Notes: generated from the sequence alone by a model not told the origin. Positions 1-11,876 are shown, counted from the stretch's first letter. The stretch: DNA of 59,969 nucleotides from Fundidesulfovibrio agrisoli (GCF_022808715.1 NZ_JAKZKX010000024.1:1-59969); one strand, 5' to 3'. Numbers and translations are program-made.

Positions 1-17
1 CGCGTTTTCAAGCGCGG

Positions 18-364
18 GGAAGCGTATCTACGCCGCCCGGCCCGCGGTGTCAACGACTTATTTCGTCGACGCTCAATCTTCGTTTTTCAATCCCCGCCGA
101 AGCACTCGGCTCCGTCGGGCGAGGCGGCAACCTATGGGCTTCCGTCCTCCGCGTCAACAACTTTCTGCGAAGTTTTCGACACGTTCCGCTCCGGCCAGGG
201 CGTCTCCACCCTTCCCGCAGCGGGCCGAACTTCCTACCGAAGCCCGACTGCCGTGTCAACCGCCTTTCGCGTCTTGTTGTCAATTTTTCAAACCCGCCCC
301 AGGTGGCCGTCAGGCCCTCCCGCAGCGGGAGAGGCTGTCTAGCCGGACCAGGGCCCCGCGTCAA
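18..364 (-). promoter_or_regulatory. Array of four tandem sigma70-type promoters facing left
   Basis: On the minus strand four promoters follow each other, each with an exact 17-bp spacer. P1 has TTGACA (48-53) and TAGATA (25-30). P2 has TTGACG (152-157) and TAGGTT (129-134). P3 has TTGACA (254-259) and TAGGAA (231-236). P4 has TTGACG (359-364) and TAGACA (336-341). The -35 boxes lie 104, 102 and 105 bp apart. Runs of A/T sit just upstream of P1, P2 and P4, as UP elements would. Tandem strong promoters like this are typical of rRNA or tRNA operons. The gene driven lies beyond the left edge, so its identity is inferred. Confidence 0.75.
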
Positions 365-552
365 CAGCTTTTCCGCAACCTGCGGAACTTTTTTATGATT
401 CGAGGCGGGGCAAGAGGCGCAAGACCTCTGCATCACTATGCTTCACGCCGCAGCGAATTTGCCCTTCCCCAGGGCGCACCCCAGGCTCCCCGGTGCGTCC
501 TATTGAAGAAGGGTATCTGAGCCGCACATTGTAATATAGCACAGAAACGCAA
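365..552. other. Gene-free stretch upstream of the promoter array
   Basis: No convincing coding sequence is seen between the promoter array and the asnS terminator. Open frames across 1-584 are Arg/Pro/Ser-rich, without recognisable domains, and overlap the promoter boxes. An AT-rich patch near 526-541 could hold another leftward -10 element, but no matching -35 is present. Confidence 0.5.
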
Positions 553-579
553 GAGGGGAAGGCTTTCGCCCTCCCCCCT
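553..579 (-). terminator. Likely terminator of asnS
   Basis: A 9-bp stem (555-563 with 568-576, one mismatch) closes a 4-base loop 35 bp beyond the asnS stop. The T-run on the minus strand after it is weak, so this is a moderate call. Confidence 0.5.
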
Positions 580-612
580 TTCAAGGAAACAGTCTCCCGG
601 AATTGAAGCCGT

Positions 613-1989
613 TTAGAATTCCAAGTGCTTGTACGTCCTGGGGAAGGCGATGACGTCTCGGATGTTGGTCACACCCGTGACCAGCATGACCAGGCGCTCG
701 AAGCCCAGGCCGAAACCGGCGTGGGGGGCCGTGCCGAAGCGGCGGGTGTCCAGGTACCAGCCGTAGCTCTCGCAGGAGAGGCCCAGCTCGTCGATGCGGG
801 CCTGGAGCCTGTCCATGCGCTCCTCGCGGGCGCTGCCGCCGATGATCTCGCCGATGCGGGGCACCAGCACGTCCATGGCGCCCACGGTCTTGCCGTCGTC
901 GTTCTGGCGCATGTAGAACGCCTTGATATCCTTGGGGTAGTCATAAACGATCACTGGCTTGCCGAAGTGCTCCTCGGCCAGATAGCGCTCGTGCTCGGTC
1001 TGGATGTCCTTGCCCCAGCCCACGGGATACTCGAAGGATTTCTTGGCCTTGGTGAGTATGTCGATGGCCTCGGTGTAGGAGATGCGTTCGAAGGGCTCGC
1101 CCACGAGCTTGTCCAGGCGCTCGGCCAGGCCGGTGTCCACCCACTTGGCGAACAACTCCAGGTCGGAGGGGCGGTTCTCCATGACCGCCTTGATGCAGTA
1201 CTTGAGCAGGTCTTCGCCCAGGTCCATGTCGTCGGTCAGGTCGGCGAAGGCCATCTCGGGCTCCACCATCCAGAACTCGGCCGCGTGGCGGGCCGTGTCG
1301 GAGGGCTCGGCGCGGAATGTGGGGCCGAAGGTGTACACGTCGCCCAGGGCCAGGGCGAAAGGCTCGGCCGAGAGCTGGCCGGAGACCGTCAGGAAGGCCT
1401 CCTTGCCGAAGAAGTCGGCCTTGATTCCCTCGGGGCCGAGCATCTGGCCCGGGGTCAGGGTGGTGACGCGCAGCATCTCGCCCGCGCCCTCGCAGTCCGC
1501 CCCGGTGATAAGGGGCGAGTGCAGGTAGAAGAAGCCGCGCTCCTGGAAGTAGCGGTGCACGGCCAGGGCCAGCTCGGAGCGGATGCGGAAGAGCGCGCCG
1601 AACTTGTTGGTGCGGGGCCGCAGATGCGCTATGGTGCGCAGGAATTCGTCGGAGTGCCGCTTCTTCTGCAAGGGGAAGGTGTCCTGGTCGGAGGCGCCGA
1701 TGAGCGCGACCGACGTGGCCTTGATCTCCCAGGCCTGGCCCTTGCCGGGGGAGGGAACGAGCTCGCCCTCCACGGCCACGGAGGCCCCGGTGCCCATCTC
1801 CTTCACGGAGTCGTACCCGGGGATGCCGGCGTCCACCACGGCCTGGATGTTGCCCAGGCAGGAGCCGTCGTTGATTTCCAGGAAGGAGAATTCCTTCGAA
1901 TCGCGCCGGGTGCGCACCCAGCCCTTCACCAGCACACGGGGAGCGGGCCCTTCGGCCGCGAGCAGTTGAGCGATCTTGGTACGTTTCAT
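613..1989 (-). CDS. asnS: Asparaginyl-tRNA synthetase
   Basis: Class II aminoacyl-tRNA synthetase that charges tRNA-Asn with asparagine in the cytoplasm. The 458-residue product has the usual family length. An N-terminal OB-fold anticodon-binding domain (about residues 16-100, starting VKGWVRTRRDSKEFSFLEIN) precedes the class II catalytic core. Motif 2 is seen as FRAEPSDTARHAAEFWMVEPE and motif 3 as GFGLGFERLVM, with the C-terminal ending IAFPRTYKHLEF typical of AsnRS. The ATG start at 1989 gives an N-terminus (MKRTKIAQLL) that needs no extension. It is a single gene, divergent from ftsY, with its own terminator. Confidence 0.97.
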   Translation of the reverse strand: MKRTKIAQLLAAEGPAPRVLVKGWVRTRRDSKEFSFLEINDGSCLGNIQAVVDAGIPGYDSVKEMGTGASVAVEGELVPSPGKGQAWEIKATSVALIGASDQDTFPLQKKRHSDEFLRTIAHLRPRTNKFGALFRIRSELALAVHRYFQERGFFYLHSPLITGADCEGAGEMLRVTTLTPGQMLGPEGIKADFFGKEAFLTVSGQLSAEPFALALGDVYTFGPTFRAEPSDTARHAAEFWMVEPEMAFADLTDDMDLGEDLLKYCIKAVMENRPSDLELFAKWVDTGLAERLDKLVGEPFERISYTEAIDILTKAKKSFEYPVGWGKDIQTEHERYLAEEHFGKPVIVYDYPKDIKAFYMRQNDDGKTVGAMDVLVPRIGEIIGGSAREERMDRLQARIDELGLSCESYGWYLDTRRFGTAPHAGFGLGFERLVMLVTGVTNIRDVIAFPRTYKHLEF

Positions 1990-2102
1990 CCCGACATTCT
2001 AATCCAATCGGGAGTATGCGGGCAAGAGGCGTCTGCGCCCTTGTCTGGGAAGGCCCGCTGGGTTAGGAGAGGTGCGCACAGTAAATCTTATAAGGATGGC
2101 TC

Positions 2103-3533
2103 ATGGGTTTTTTCTCCAAGCTCAGCTCCTGGATCGGCCGCAAGAAGCCCGAAGAACAGACGCCCGAAGAGAAGGCTCCTGAAAGCAGGGAAGCCTCCGA
2201 AGCTCCCGCCGGGGAACAGGCCGCGCCAGCGCCAGAGCTGGGGCCGGAGCCGGAAAGCCCCGCGCCTGCCGGGGCTCCCGAACGGGAAGAACAGGCCGCA
2301 TCCGCCGCCTGCCCCACGCCCGAGCCCGGCGCGGCTCCCGCCTGGCAGTCCGAACTGACCCTGACCTTGCGCCAGGCCGAGCCCAAGCTCTCGGTGTGGC
2401 TGGGCATCGTGCTCCAGGGCGTCGATCGCGGCGGCCCCGAACTCTGGGCGCGTCTGCGCTTCCTGTTCAACTGCCTCGAAGCCCCTGCGGCCGAGGCCGA
2501 CGAGTTCATCGCCTCCTTCGAGAAGTGGCTCGCCAACATGGGCTACGAGGAGGTGGAGGAATTCCGCTCCGAGCTGCAGTACCGCCTGGCCCTTGCCCTG
2601 GACCTGGAGGACGAGGAGGACGAGCGCAGCCGCCTGTTCATCAAGCTCTCCGAAGGCCTGGCCAAGACCCGCGAACAGATCGCGGCGCGCATCGACGGGC
2701 TGCTCTCCTCCCACTCCAAGATGGACGACGACTTCTGGGACGAGCTGGAGGAGATCCTCATCATGGCCGACGTGGGCTTCGAGCCCGCGGCCAAGCTGCT
2801 CTCCCAGCTCAAGAACCGGGCCCGCAAGGCCGGCGTGACCGACCCCTCCGGCTTCAAGGACATCTTGCGCGAGGAGCTGGCCCAGATCTTCAAGGCCCCC
2901 AAGACCATCAAGGCCGTGAACCCGCCCGAGGTGGTGATGATGGTGGGCGTCAACGGCGTGGGCAAGACCACCTCCATCGCCAAGCTGGCCTACCGGGCGC
3001 AGATGCAGGGCCGCAAGGTGCTCATCGTGGCGGGCGACACCTTCCGAGCCGCCGCCATCGAGCAGCTGCAGATCTGGGCCGGGCGCGTGGGCGCGGGCTT
3101 CTTCTCCAAGGGCGAGGGCGCGGACCCGGCGGCCGTGGCCTTCGAGGCCATGGACCACTGCCTGGCCAACGGCTACGACCTCATGCTCCTGGACACCGCG
3201 GGCCGCCTGCACACCAAGATAAACCTCATGGAAGAGCTGAAGAAGATCGAGCGGGTGCTCGGCAAGAAGCACCCCGGGGCGCCCCACCGCACCATCCTGG
3301 TGGTGGACGCCACCACCGGCCAGAACGCCCTCTCCCAGACCAAGCTGTTCCACGAGGCCGTGGGCGTGGACGAGATCGTGCTCACCAAGCTCGACGGTAC
3401 GGCCAAGGGCGGCGTGGTGGTGGGCATCGCCCTGGAGCACGCCATCCCCATCACCTTCGTGGGGCTGGGCGAAAAGATGGAGGACATGCGGCCCTTCTCC
3501 GGCGAGGACTTCGCCAAAGCCCTGCTGGTCTAG
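2103..3533 (+). CDS. ftsY: Signal recognition particle receptor FtsY
   Basis: GTPase receptor that docks SRP-ribosome complexes at the inner membrane for co-translational membrane insertion. The 476-residue product has a Lys-rich N-terminal membrane-targeting start (MGFFSKLSSWIGRKK). An acidic Glu/Pro/Ala-rich A domain follows to about residue 90, then the NG GTPase domain. G-motifs are visible: P-loop GVNGVGKTTS near residue 281, DTFRAAA near 312, DTAGRL near 364 and TKLDG near 430. An AAGGAT ribosome site lies 6 bp before the ATG. The HD-domain gene follows 3 bp after the stop, so the two are probably co-transcribed. Confidence 0.97.
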   Translation: MGFFSKLSSWIGRKKPEEQTPEEKAPESREASEAPAGEQAAPAPELGPEPESPAPAGAPEREEQAASAACPTPEPGAAPAWQSELTLTLRQAEPKLSVWLGIVLQGVDRGGPELWARLRFLFNCLEAPAAEADEFIASFEKWLANMGYEEVEEFRSELQYRLALALDLEDEEDERSRLFIKLSEGLAKTREQIAARIDGLLSSHSKMDDDFWDELEEILIMADVGFEPAAKLLSQLKNRARKAGVTDPSGFKDILREELAQIFKAPKTIKAVNPPEVVMMVGVNGVGKTTSIAKLAYRAQMQGRKVLIVAGDTFRAAAIEQLQIWAGRVGAGFFSKGEGADPAAVAFEAMDHCLANGYDLMLLDTAGRLHTKINLMEELKKIERVLGKKHPGAPHRTILVVDATTGQNALSQTKLFHEAVGVDEIVLTKLDGTAKGGVVVGIALEHAIPITFVGLGEKMEDMRPFSGEDFAKALLV

Positions 3534-3536
3534 AAC

Positions 3537-4103
3537 ATGCTCGTAGACAACTCCAACCAGGCCGGTACGACCATGCGCACCCCCTCCAGGACGGAGGCCC
3601 TGGCCCTGCTCGAACAACATCAATCCAAGCCGGAGCGCATAGCCCACAGCGTCGCCGTGGCCGAGCTCGCCCTGGCCATCAGGGACAGGCTGGCCGAGCG
3701 CGGCCACGTGCTGGACCGGGGCCTCGTGGAGTCGGCCGCCCTGCTCCACGACATGTGCAAGGGCCAGCCCGACCATGACCGCGCCGCGGGCGAGTTGCTG
3801 CGCGGCCTGGGCTACCCCGAGGTGGCCGCCGTGGCCGAGGTGCACACCCGCCTGGCCGGGCGTACGCCCCAGGAGCCCGAACCCGTAAGCGCCGCCGAGG
3901 TGGTCTACATGGCGGACAAAAGCTACCGCCGCACCACCCGGGTGAGCGTGGAGGACCGCTACGCCATCTGGCTCAAGACCTGGGAGGGCAACGCGGAGAA
4001 GCTGGCCAGCCTGGAGAACGGGCAGAGGCGCGCCGAGACGGTGCGCGCGCGCATCGAGCGGGCCATGGGGCTGCCCCTGGATCAGGTGGGCCCGAAACCG
4101 TAA
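3537..4103 (+). CDS. HD-domain phosphohydrolase
   Basis: A 188-residue protein with a metal-dependent HD-domain signature. His37 lies in a helix reading HSVAVAELALA and the HD pair (71-72) in LLHDMCKG. Later acidic and His residues (EVHTRLAG, VVYMADKSYR) fit the remaining ligands. HD proteins hydrolyse phosphate esters, often of nucleotides; the substrate here is unknown. The gene starts 3 bp after ftsY. No clear ribosome site precedes this ATG, and Met13 (at 3573) is an alternative start. Translation may be coupled to ftsY. Confidence 0.8.
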   Translation: MLVDNSNQAGTTMRTPSRTEALALLEQHQSKPERIAHSVAVAELALAIRDRLAERGHVLDRGLVESAALLHDMCKGQPDHDRAAGELLRGLGYPEVAAVAEVHTRLAGRTPQEPEPVSAAEVVYMADKSYRRTTRVSVEDRYAIWLKTWEGNAEKLASLENGQRRAETVRARIERAMGLPLDQVGPKP

Positions 4104-4173
4104 ATTTTGACTTTACACAATCCGCTTGCACATGACATCCTCCGGCCATGATCCGCTGCCGGAGGCTCCCACT

Positions 4174-6105
4174 ATGACCAGCGCCCCGCCCGAACGATCC
4201 GCCCGGGCCATGCTCGGCAGCGTGTTCGGCTTTCCGGGGTTCCGCCCCGGCCAGGCCGAGGCGGTGCAACGCCTGCTCGGCGGGCGCAGCGTGCTCGCCG
4301 TGTTCCCCACCGGCGCGGGCAAGAGCCTCTGCTATCAGCTGCCCGCGCTGTGCCTCTCGGGCGTGACGGTGGTCATCTCGCCGCTCATCGCCCTGATGAA
4401 GGACCAGCTCGACTTCCTCACCGCCAAGGGCATCGCGGCCGCCCGCTACGACTCCAGCCTGGACGCGGCCCAGGCCCGCGCCGTGCTGGACGACCTGCGC
4501 GGCGGCAGGCTCAAGCTCCTCTACATCTCGCCCGAACGGCTGGCCAACGAGCGTTTCCTGCAGCACCTGCGCGGGGTGAAGATCTCCCTGCTGGCGGTGG
4601 ACGAGGCCCACTGCATCAGCGAATGGGGCCACAACTTCCGGCCCGACTACCTCAAGATCGCGGACCTGGTGCGGGATCTCGGCATCCCGAGGGTGCTGGC
4701 GCTCACGGCCACGGCGGACCAGGCCACCGCGCAGGACATCGCCCGCGCCTTCGCCATCGCCCCCGAGGACGTCGTGCGGACCGGCTTCCACCGCCCCAAC
4801 CTGGAGCTGCGCGCCACGGCCGTCACGCCCGGCAGCCGCAGGCGCACCCTGCTCGACCGCCTGGCCTCGCGGCCGCGCGGCCCGGCCATCGTCTACGTCA
4901 CCTTGCAGAAGACGGCCGAATCCGTGGCGGAGTATCTGAGCCGCAACGGCTTCCAGGCCAAGGCTTACCACGCGGGCATGGAGAACGAAGACCGCGACGC
5001 CGTGCAGGACGCCTTCATGGCCTCCGCCGACATGATCGTGGTGGCCACCATCGCCTTCGGCATGGGGGTGGACAAGGCCGACATCCGCGCCGTGTACCAC
5101 TACAACCTGCCCAAGTGCGTGGAGAGCTACGCCCAGGAGATCGGCCGGGCCGGGCGGGACGGCGCACCTGCCGTGTGCGAACTGCTGGTCTGCCGCCAGG
5201 ACACCGTGACCCTGGAGAACTTCGTGCTGGGCGACACCCCGGACGAGGGCTCCATCGCGGCCGCGCTGGACGAGATCCTCGGCGGGGAGGCGCAGCAGGA
5301 CATCTCCGTCTACGATCTCTCCAACCGGCACGACATCCGGCCCCTGGTGGTGCGCACGCTGCTGACCTACCTGGAGTTGGCCGGGGTGCTGCGCTCCGTG
5401 GGGCACGTCTATTCCAGCTATCTGGTGGAGCCGCTCAAGCCCTCGGCGGAGTTCCTCCCCCTCTTCGACGCCCAGCGGCAGGAGTTTCTGCGCCGGGTGC
5501 TGGCCAAGCTGGTCAAGCGCCGGAAATATTTCGCCATCGACGTGGACGAGGCGGCGAAGGCCCTGGAGGAGCCCAGGGAGCGGGTGGTCAGCGCGCTGGA
5601 GTACCTGCACGCCCAGGGGCATGTCGCGCTCAAGACCAGCGGCGTGAAGCAGCGTTTCCGCGTGCTCGCGCCTGACAGGGACAGGGCGGCGCTGGCTGCG
5701 GAGCTGGCCCGGCGCTTCAACCAGCGGGAGACGAGGGATGTGGAGCGCGTGGGCAGGATGCTGGCCCTGGCCGCCACCTCGGGCTGCCTCACGCGGGAAC
5801 TGGCCGGGCACTTCGGGGAGGAAATGGGAGACTGCGGGCACTGCGGCCCCTGCCTGGGCGACGCGCCCGCCCACCCCGCTCCGCTGAACGTGCGCCGCCC
5901 CAAAGGGCAGGCCATGGAGCGGGTCGCCGCCCTGATCCGGGAGCGGCTGTCGCAACTGGGCACGCCCCGGCGCATGGCCAAGTTCCTATGCGGGATATCC
6001 TCGCCCGCCACCATGCGGCTCAAGACCCATGAGGCGTTCGGGCTGTTCGAACGCGTGCCGTTCACCATGGTGCTGGAGCTGGCGCGCAGAGAGATTGAGG
6101 GATGA
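4174..6105 (+). CDS. recQ: RecQ-family ATP-dependent DNA helicase
   Basis: A 3'-5' superfamily 2 helicase used in recombination and repair of stalled forks. From the start chosen here it is 643 residues. Walker A is TGAGKS (Lys50), the DEAH box lies near residue 143 in LAVDEAHCISEWGHNFRPDY, and motif VI is EIGRAGRDGAP. A Cys cluster in the RQC-like region (GDCGHCGPC, about 552-560) probably binds zinc. I prefer the ATG at 4174 because GGAGG sits 8 bp upstream; an in-frame ATG at 4126 lacks a ribosome site. It converges on the toxin gene with only 9 bp between the stops. Confidence 0.93.
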   Translation: MTSAPPERSARAMLGSVFGFPGFRPGQAEAVQRLLGGRSVLAVFPTGAGKSLCYQLPALCLSGVTVVISPLIALMKDQLDFLTAKGIAAARYDSSLDAAQARAVLDDLRGGRLKLLYISPERLANERFLQHLRGVKISLLAVDEAHCISEWGHNFRPDYLKIADLVRDLGIPRVLALTATADQATAQDIARAFAIAPEDVVRTGFHRPNLELRATAVTPGSRRRTLLDRLASRPRGPAIVYVTLQKTAESVAEYLSRNGFQAKAYHAGMENEDRDAVQDAFMASADMIVVATIAFGMGVDKADIRAVYHYNLPKCVESYAQEIGRAGRDGAPAVCELLVCRQDTVTLENFVLGDTPDEGSIAAALDEILGGEAQQDISVYDLSNRHDIRPLVVRTLLTYLELAGVLRSVGHVYSSYLVEPLKPSAEFLPLFDAQRQEFLRRVLAKLVKRRKYFAIDVDEAAKALEEPRERVVSALEYLHAQGHVALKTSGVKQRFRVLAPDRDRAALAAELARRFNQRETRDVERVGRMLALAATSGCLTRELAGHFGEEMGDCGHCGPCLGDAPAHPAPLNVRRPKGQAMERVAALIRERLSQLGTPRRMAKFLCGISSPATMRLKTHEAFGLFERVPFTMVLELARREIEG

Positions 6106-6114
6106 AGGCTGTCT

Positions 6115-6390
6115 TTACTCCGGCCACATCATGCGCGTGTGCAGGAGTCGCAGAATTTCCACCCGGCCCTTGGCGAGGCGGTACACGCAGACAAACGCCG
6201 TGCCCGGAATCACGAGTTCCCGCGTATCCTGGACCGCGCCTTCACGGCCAACACGGGGAAACTGGTCCAGTCCGGCGCAGGACACCTTGATTTTGATCGC
6301 CGTCCGCCGGGCGGCTTCGGGGTTGTCCTGGGCGATGTAAGCCAACTGGGCGCGTAAATCGTCCAGGGCATGAACGGTCCACATTGGCAT
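6115..6390 (-). CDS. parE: RelE/ParE-type toxin
   Basis: A 91-residue basic protein of the ParE/RelE superfamily. It opens with MWTVHALDDLRAQLAYIAQDNPEAA, has the middle signature LDQFPRVGREGAVQDTRELVIPG, and ends with a beta strand VEILRLLHTRMMWPE. These are hallmarks of ParE-like toxins, which inhibit gyrase (ParE) or cleave mRNA at ribosomes (RelE). The gene starts 2 bp after the antitoxin stop, so they form an operon. The subtype is inferred, and the symbol is provisional. Confidence 0.88.
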   Translation of the reverse strand: MPMWTVHALDDLRAQLAYIAQDNPEAARRTAIKIKVSCAGLDQFPRVGREGAVQDTRELVIPGTAFVCVYRLAKGRVEILRLLHTRMMWPE

Positions 6391-6392
6391 GG

Positions 6393-6626
6393 CTAGGCCC
6401 CGAACTCCCTGAAGGCGGAATCGACCTCATCCTGGGGCGCGAAACGCCCCGCTTCCGCCGCTTCGACCCCCTCCCGCACCTTGGCGAGATACCACTCGTG
6501 GTAGGCGATGAAATCCTCGATGGCCTTGTTCAGGGCCCAGTTGCGGCTTCTGCCCATCTGCTTGGCCACTTCGTCCAACCTGGCCAATGTGGCGCTGTCC
6601 GTGCGCAACGTGCTGGCGACGCTCAT
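6393..6626 (-). CDS. Ribbon-helix-helix (CopG/ParD-like) antitoxin
   Basis: A 77-residue protein whose N-terminal half (MSVASTLRTDSATLARLDEV) resembles a ribbon-helix-helix DNA-binding domain. The acidic C-terminal half (YHEWYLAKVREGVEAAEAG, then FAPQDEVDSAFREFG) is the toxin-wrapping segment usual in this family. The start at 6626 is chosen over an upstream ATG at 6647 because GGGAGG lies 7 bp before it. It would neutralise the downstream toxin and repress the shared promoter. Confidence 0.88.
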   Translation of the reverse strand: MSVASTLRTDSATLARLDEVAKQMGRSRNWALNKAIEDFIAYHEWYLAKVREGVEAAEAGRFAPQDEVDSAFREFGA

Positions 6627-6656
6627 GGCGGTGCCTCCCGGATGCATGATGCCACC

Positions 6657-6685
6657 ATGGTATCGCTATGACATCAAGTTGACAA
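6657..6685 (-). promoter_or_regulatory. Promoter of the toxin-antitoxin operon
   Basis: TTGTCA (6680-6685) and TACCAT (6657-6662) are separated by 17 bp on the minus strand, about 30 bp upstream of the antitoxin start. Confidence 0.5.
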
Positions 6686-6721
6686 CATCCGAACCGGGCT
6701 TCCAGTGCGCATCAACAAAAA

Positions 6722-6751
6722 ACGCGGCCATAGCTTCCGCCGTGGCCGCGT
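6722..6751 (-). terminator. Rho-independent terminator of the purF operon
   Basis: A perfect 9-bp GC-rich stem (6722-6730 with 6743-6751) is followed on the minus strand by a run of T. It lies just past the stop of the 111-residue gene. Confidence 0.85.
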
Positions 6752-6779
6752 CAATTCGCGAATATCCTCAACAATCCGT

Positions 6780-7115
6780 CTAGGTGAAGGCCTTCACCAG
6801 CTCCAGCGGGGTCTCCGCCGGCAGCTCGATGCGATTGTCCTTCAGGAAGGTTTCCGCCAGCTTCTGCATCCACTCCCTGCTCACGCGCAGTTCCTCGAAG
6901 CGCAGCACGGGTTTGCCGTCCTCGCGCTCCAGGCTGTAGCCCACCAGCTCCACGCGGATGGCCTCGGCCTCTCCCTTGGGGGTGCCTTCCAGAACCAGCA
7001 CCTTGCCCTTCGAATCCAACTCCACGCGCAGCATGTCGCAATAATCCTTGAGCAGCGGTTTGAGTTTCACCGTGGCCGCCGCGGCGGCCACGCTGTCCAT
7101 GATGGCCCTGAGCAA
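6780..7115 (-). CDS. Uncharacterised small protein downstream of purF
   Basis: A 111-residue soluble protein with no motif I recognise. It is mixed alpha/beta, with an Ala-rich helix at the N-terminus, alternating charged strands (VLVLEGTPKGEAEAIRVELVGY) and an amphipathic C-terminal helix. The frame opens with TTG at 7115, 6 bp after the purF stop. An in-frame ATG at 7100 is the alternative start; neither has a strong ribosome site. Its place between purF and the terminator makes co-transcription with purine synthesis very likely. No function is assigned. Confidence 0.75.
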   Translation of the reverse strand: MLRAIMDSVAAAAATVKLKPLLKDYCDMLRVELDSKGKVLVLEGTPKGEAEAIRVELVGYSLEREDGKPVLRFEELRVSREWMQKLAETFLKDNRIELPAETPLELVKAFT

Positions 7116-7121
7116 CGCGGC

Positions 7122-8534
7122 CTACCAGGTCAGGGCGTTCTGCTCGTCCATGCAGAGCTTGCCGCCCTCGGCGCACGGCGGGATCACGTAATTCCCGTCG
7201 AAGCAGGCCAGGCAGTACTTGTGGTGCTCCCTGTCCGCGCCCACGGAGTCCAGCAGGCCGCCGATGGAGAGGTAGTGCAGGCTGTCCAGCCCGATGTAGC
7301 GGGCGATGTCCTCCACGGCGTGGTTGGCCGCGATGAGTTCGCCCTTGGAGGAGAAGTCGATGCCGTAGAAGCAGGGGAACTTGATGGGCGGGCAGCTCAC
7401 GCGCATGTGGATCTCGCGCGCGCCCAGCTCCCTGAGCTTCTTCACGCGGGTGCGGATGGTGGTGCCGCGCACGATGGAGTCTTCCACGATGATGATGCGC
7501 TTGTTCTTGATGAGCGAGCGCACGGGGTTCAGCTTCACGCGCACGGAGAAGTCACGCATGGACTGCGAGGGCTGGATGAAGGTGCGCCCCACGTAGTGGT
7601 TGCGCACCATGGCCACCTCGAAGGGCAGGCCGGACTGCTGGGCGTAGCCCACCGCCGCGTAGACGCCCGAATCGGGGAAGGGCATCACGTAGTCGGCGTC
7701 CACCGGGGCCTCCTGGGCCAGGGTCTTGCCCATCTGCTTGCGGCAGGAGTAGACCACCTCGCCGAAGACCACGGAGTCGGGCCTGGCGAAGTAGACCAGC
7801 TCGAAGATGCAGCGCTTGGCGGGCTTGGGCTCGCCGATGCGGAAGGTGCGCAGGCAGTTGCCCTGCACCACCAGCATCTCGCCCGCCTCCACGGTGCGCA
7901 GGTATTCGGCCTCGATGAGGTCGAAGGCGCAGGTCTCGGAGGAGATCACGTAGGCGTCGTCCAGGCGGCCCAGGCACAACGGGCGGATGCCGTGGGGGTC
8001 GCGCACGGCGATGAGCTTGTCGTTGGCCAGGATCAGCAGGGAGTAGGAGCCCTTCACGCGCTGGCAGGCCTTGATGACGGCGTCCTCGATGGTGCCGCCG
8101 TTGAGGTGCTTGGCGATGAGGTGCACGAAGATTTCGGAGTCCATGGTGGTCTGGAAGATGGAGCCGGAGGCCTCCAGTTCCGCGCGCAACTCCAGGGTGT
8201 TCACCAGGTTGCCGTTGTGGGCGATGGCCAGGCGCCAGTCCCCGAAGCGCACCAGGAAGGGCTGCGCGTTGCGCAGCAGCGAGGCCCCGGTGGTGGAGTA
8301 GCGGATGTGGCCCACGGCGATGTTGCCCTTGAGCTCCTTGCCGAGGTGGCGCTCGTTGAACACGTCGGCCACCAGGCCCATGCCCTTCTGCTCGCGGATC
8401 TGCTCGCCGTCCCAGGTGACGATGCCGGCCGACTCCTGCCCCCTGTGCTGGAGGGCGTAGAGGCCGAAATAGGTCATGCGAGCGGCCTCGGGGTGGCCGT
8501 AGATGCCGAACAGTCCGCAATACTCTTTCTTCAT
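7122..8534 (-). CDS. purF: Amidophosphoribosyltransferase
   Basis: Catalyses the first committed step of purine synthesis, making phosphoribosylamine from PRPP and glutamine. The 470-residue product starts MKKEYCGLFGIYGH. Cys6 would become the N-terminal nucleophile after loss of a short propeptide, as in the Bacillus-type enzyme. The glutaminase half shows LQHRGQESAG, GHIRYST and AHNGN; the transferase half has the PRPP motif IIIVEDSIVRGTT. C-terminal cysteines (KYCLACF) fit the 4Fe-4S cluster of the Bacillus type. The start at 8534 is chosen over an in-frame one at 8594 because the nucleophile must lie near the N-terminus. Confidence 0.96.
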   Translation of the reverse strand: MKKEYCGLFGIYGHPEAARMTYFGLYALQHRGQESAGIVTWDGEQIREQKGMGLVADVFNERHLGKELKGNIAVGHIRYSTTGASLLRNAQPFLVRFGDWRLAIAHNGNLVNTLELRAELEASGSIFQTTMDSEIFVHLIAKHLNGGTIEDAVIKACQRVKGSYSLLILANDKLIAVRDPHGIRPLCLGRLDDAYVISSETCAFDLIEAEYLRTVEAGEMLVVQGNCLRTFRIGEPKPAKRCIFELVYFARPDSVVFGEVVYSCRKQMGKTLAQEAPVDADYVMPFPDSGVYAAVGYAQQSGLPFEVAMVRNHYVGRTFIQPSQSMRDFSVRVKLNPVRSLIKNKRIIIVEDSIVRGTTIRTRVKKLRELGAREIHMRVSCPPIKFPCFYGIDFSSKGELIAANHAVEDIARYIGLDSLHYLSIGGLLDSVGADREHHKYCLACFDGNYVIPPCAEGGKLCMDEQNALTW

Positions 8535-8566
8535 GTGCTTGCTACCTGCCGTAAGCTGAAAGTGAG

Positions 8567-8594
8567 GAGATAATGCTCCTTCCTTCCGAGTCAA
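8567..8594 (-). promoter_or_regulatory. Likely purF promoter
   Basis: TTGACT (8589-8594) and TATCTC (8567-8572) with a 16-bp spacer lie on the minus strand, directly after the carB terminator and about 32 bp upstream of the purF start. Confidence 0.5.
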
Positions 8595-8597
8595 CTA

Positions 8598-8630
8598 AAA
8601 AGCCCCGGCCGTCCTTGCGGGCGGCCGGGG
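8598..8630 (-). terminator. Rho-independent terminator of carB
   Basis: A perfect 9-bp stem (8603-8611 with 8622-8630) is followed on the minus strand by five T, immediately after the carB stop. Confidence 0.9.
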
Positions 8631-8645
8631 CGCTTGCTTGCGCTA

Positions 8646-11876
<3,231 letters not shown>

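Noticed and set aside
47-520. Possible 157-residue gene at the left edge
   Set aside because: Arg/Pro/Ser-rich without motifs, and it runs across the four promoter boxes.
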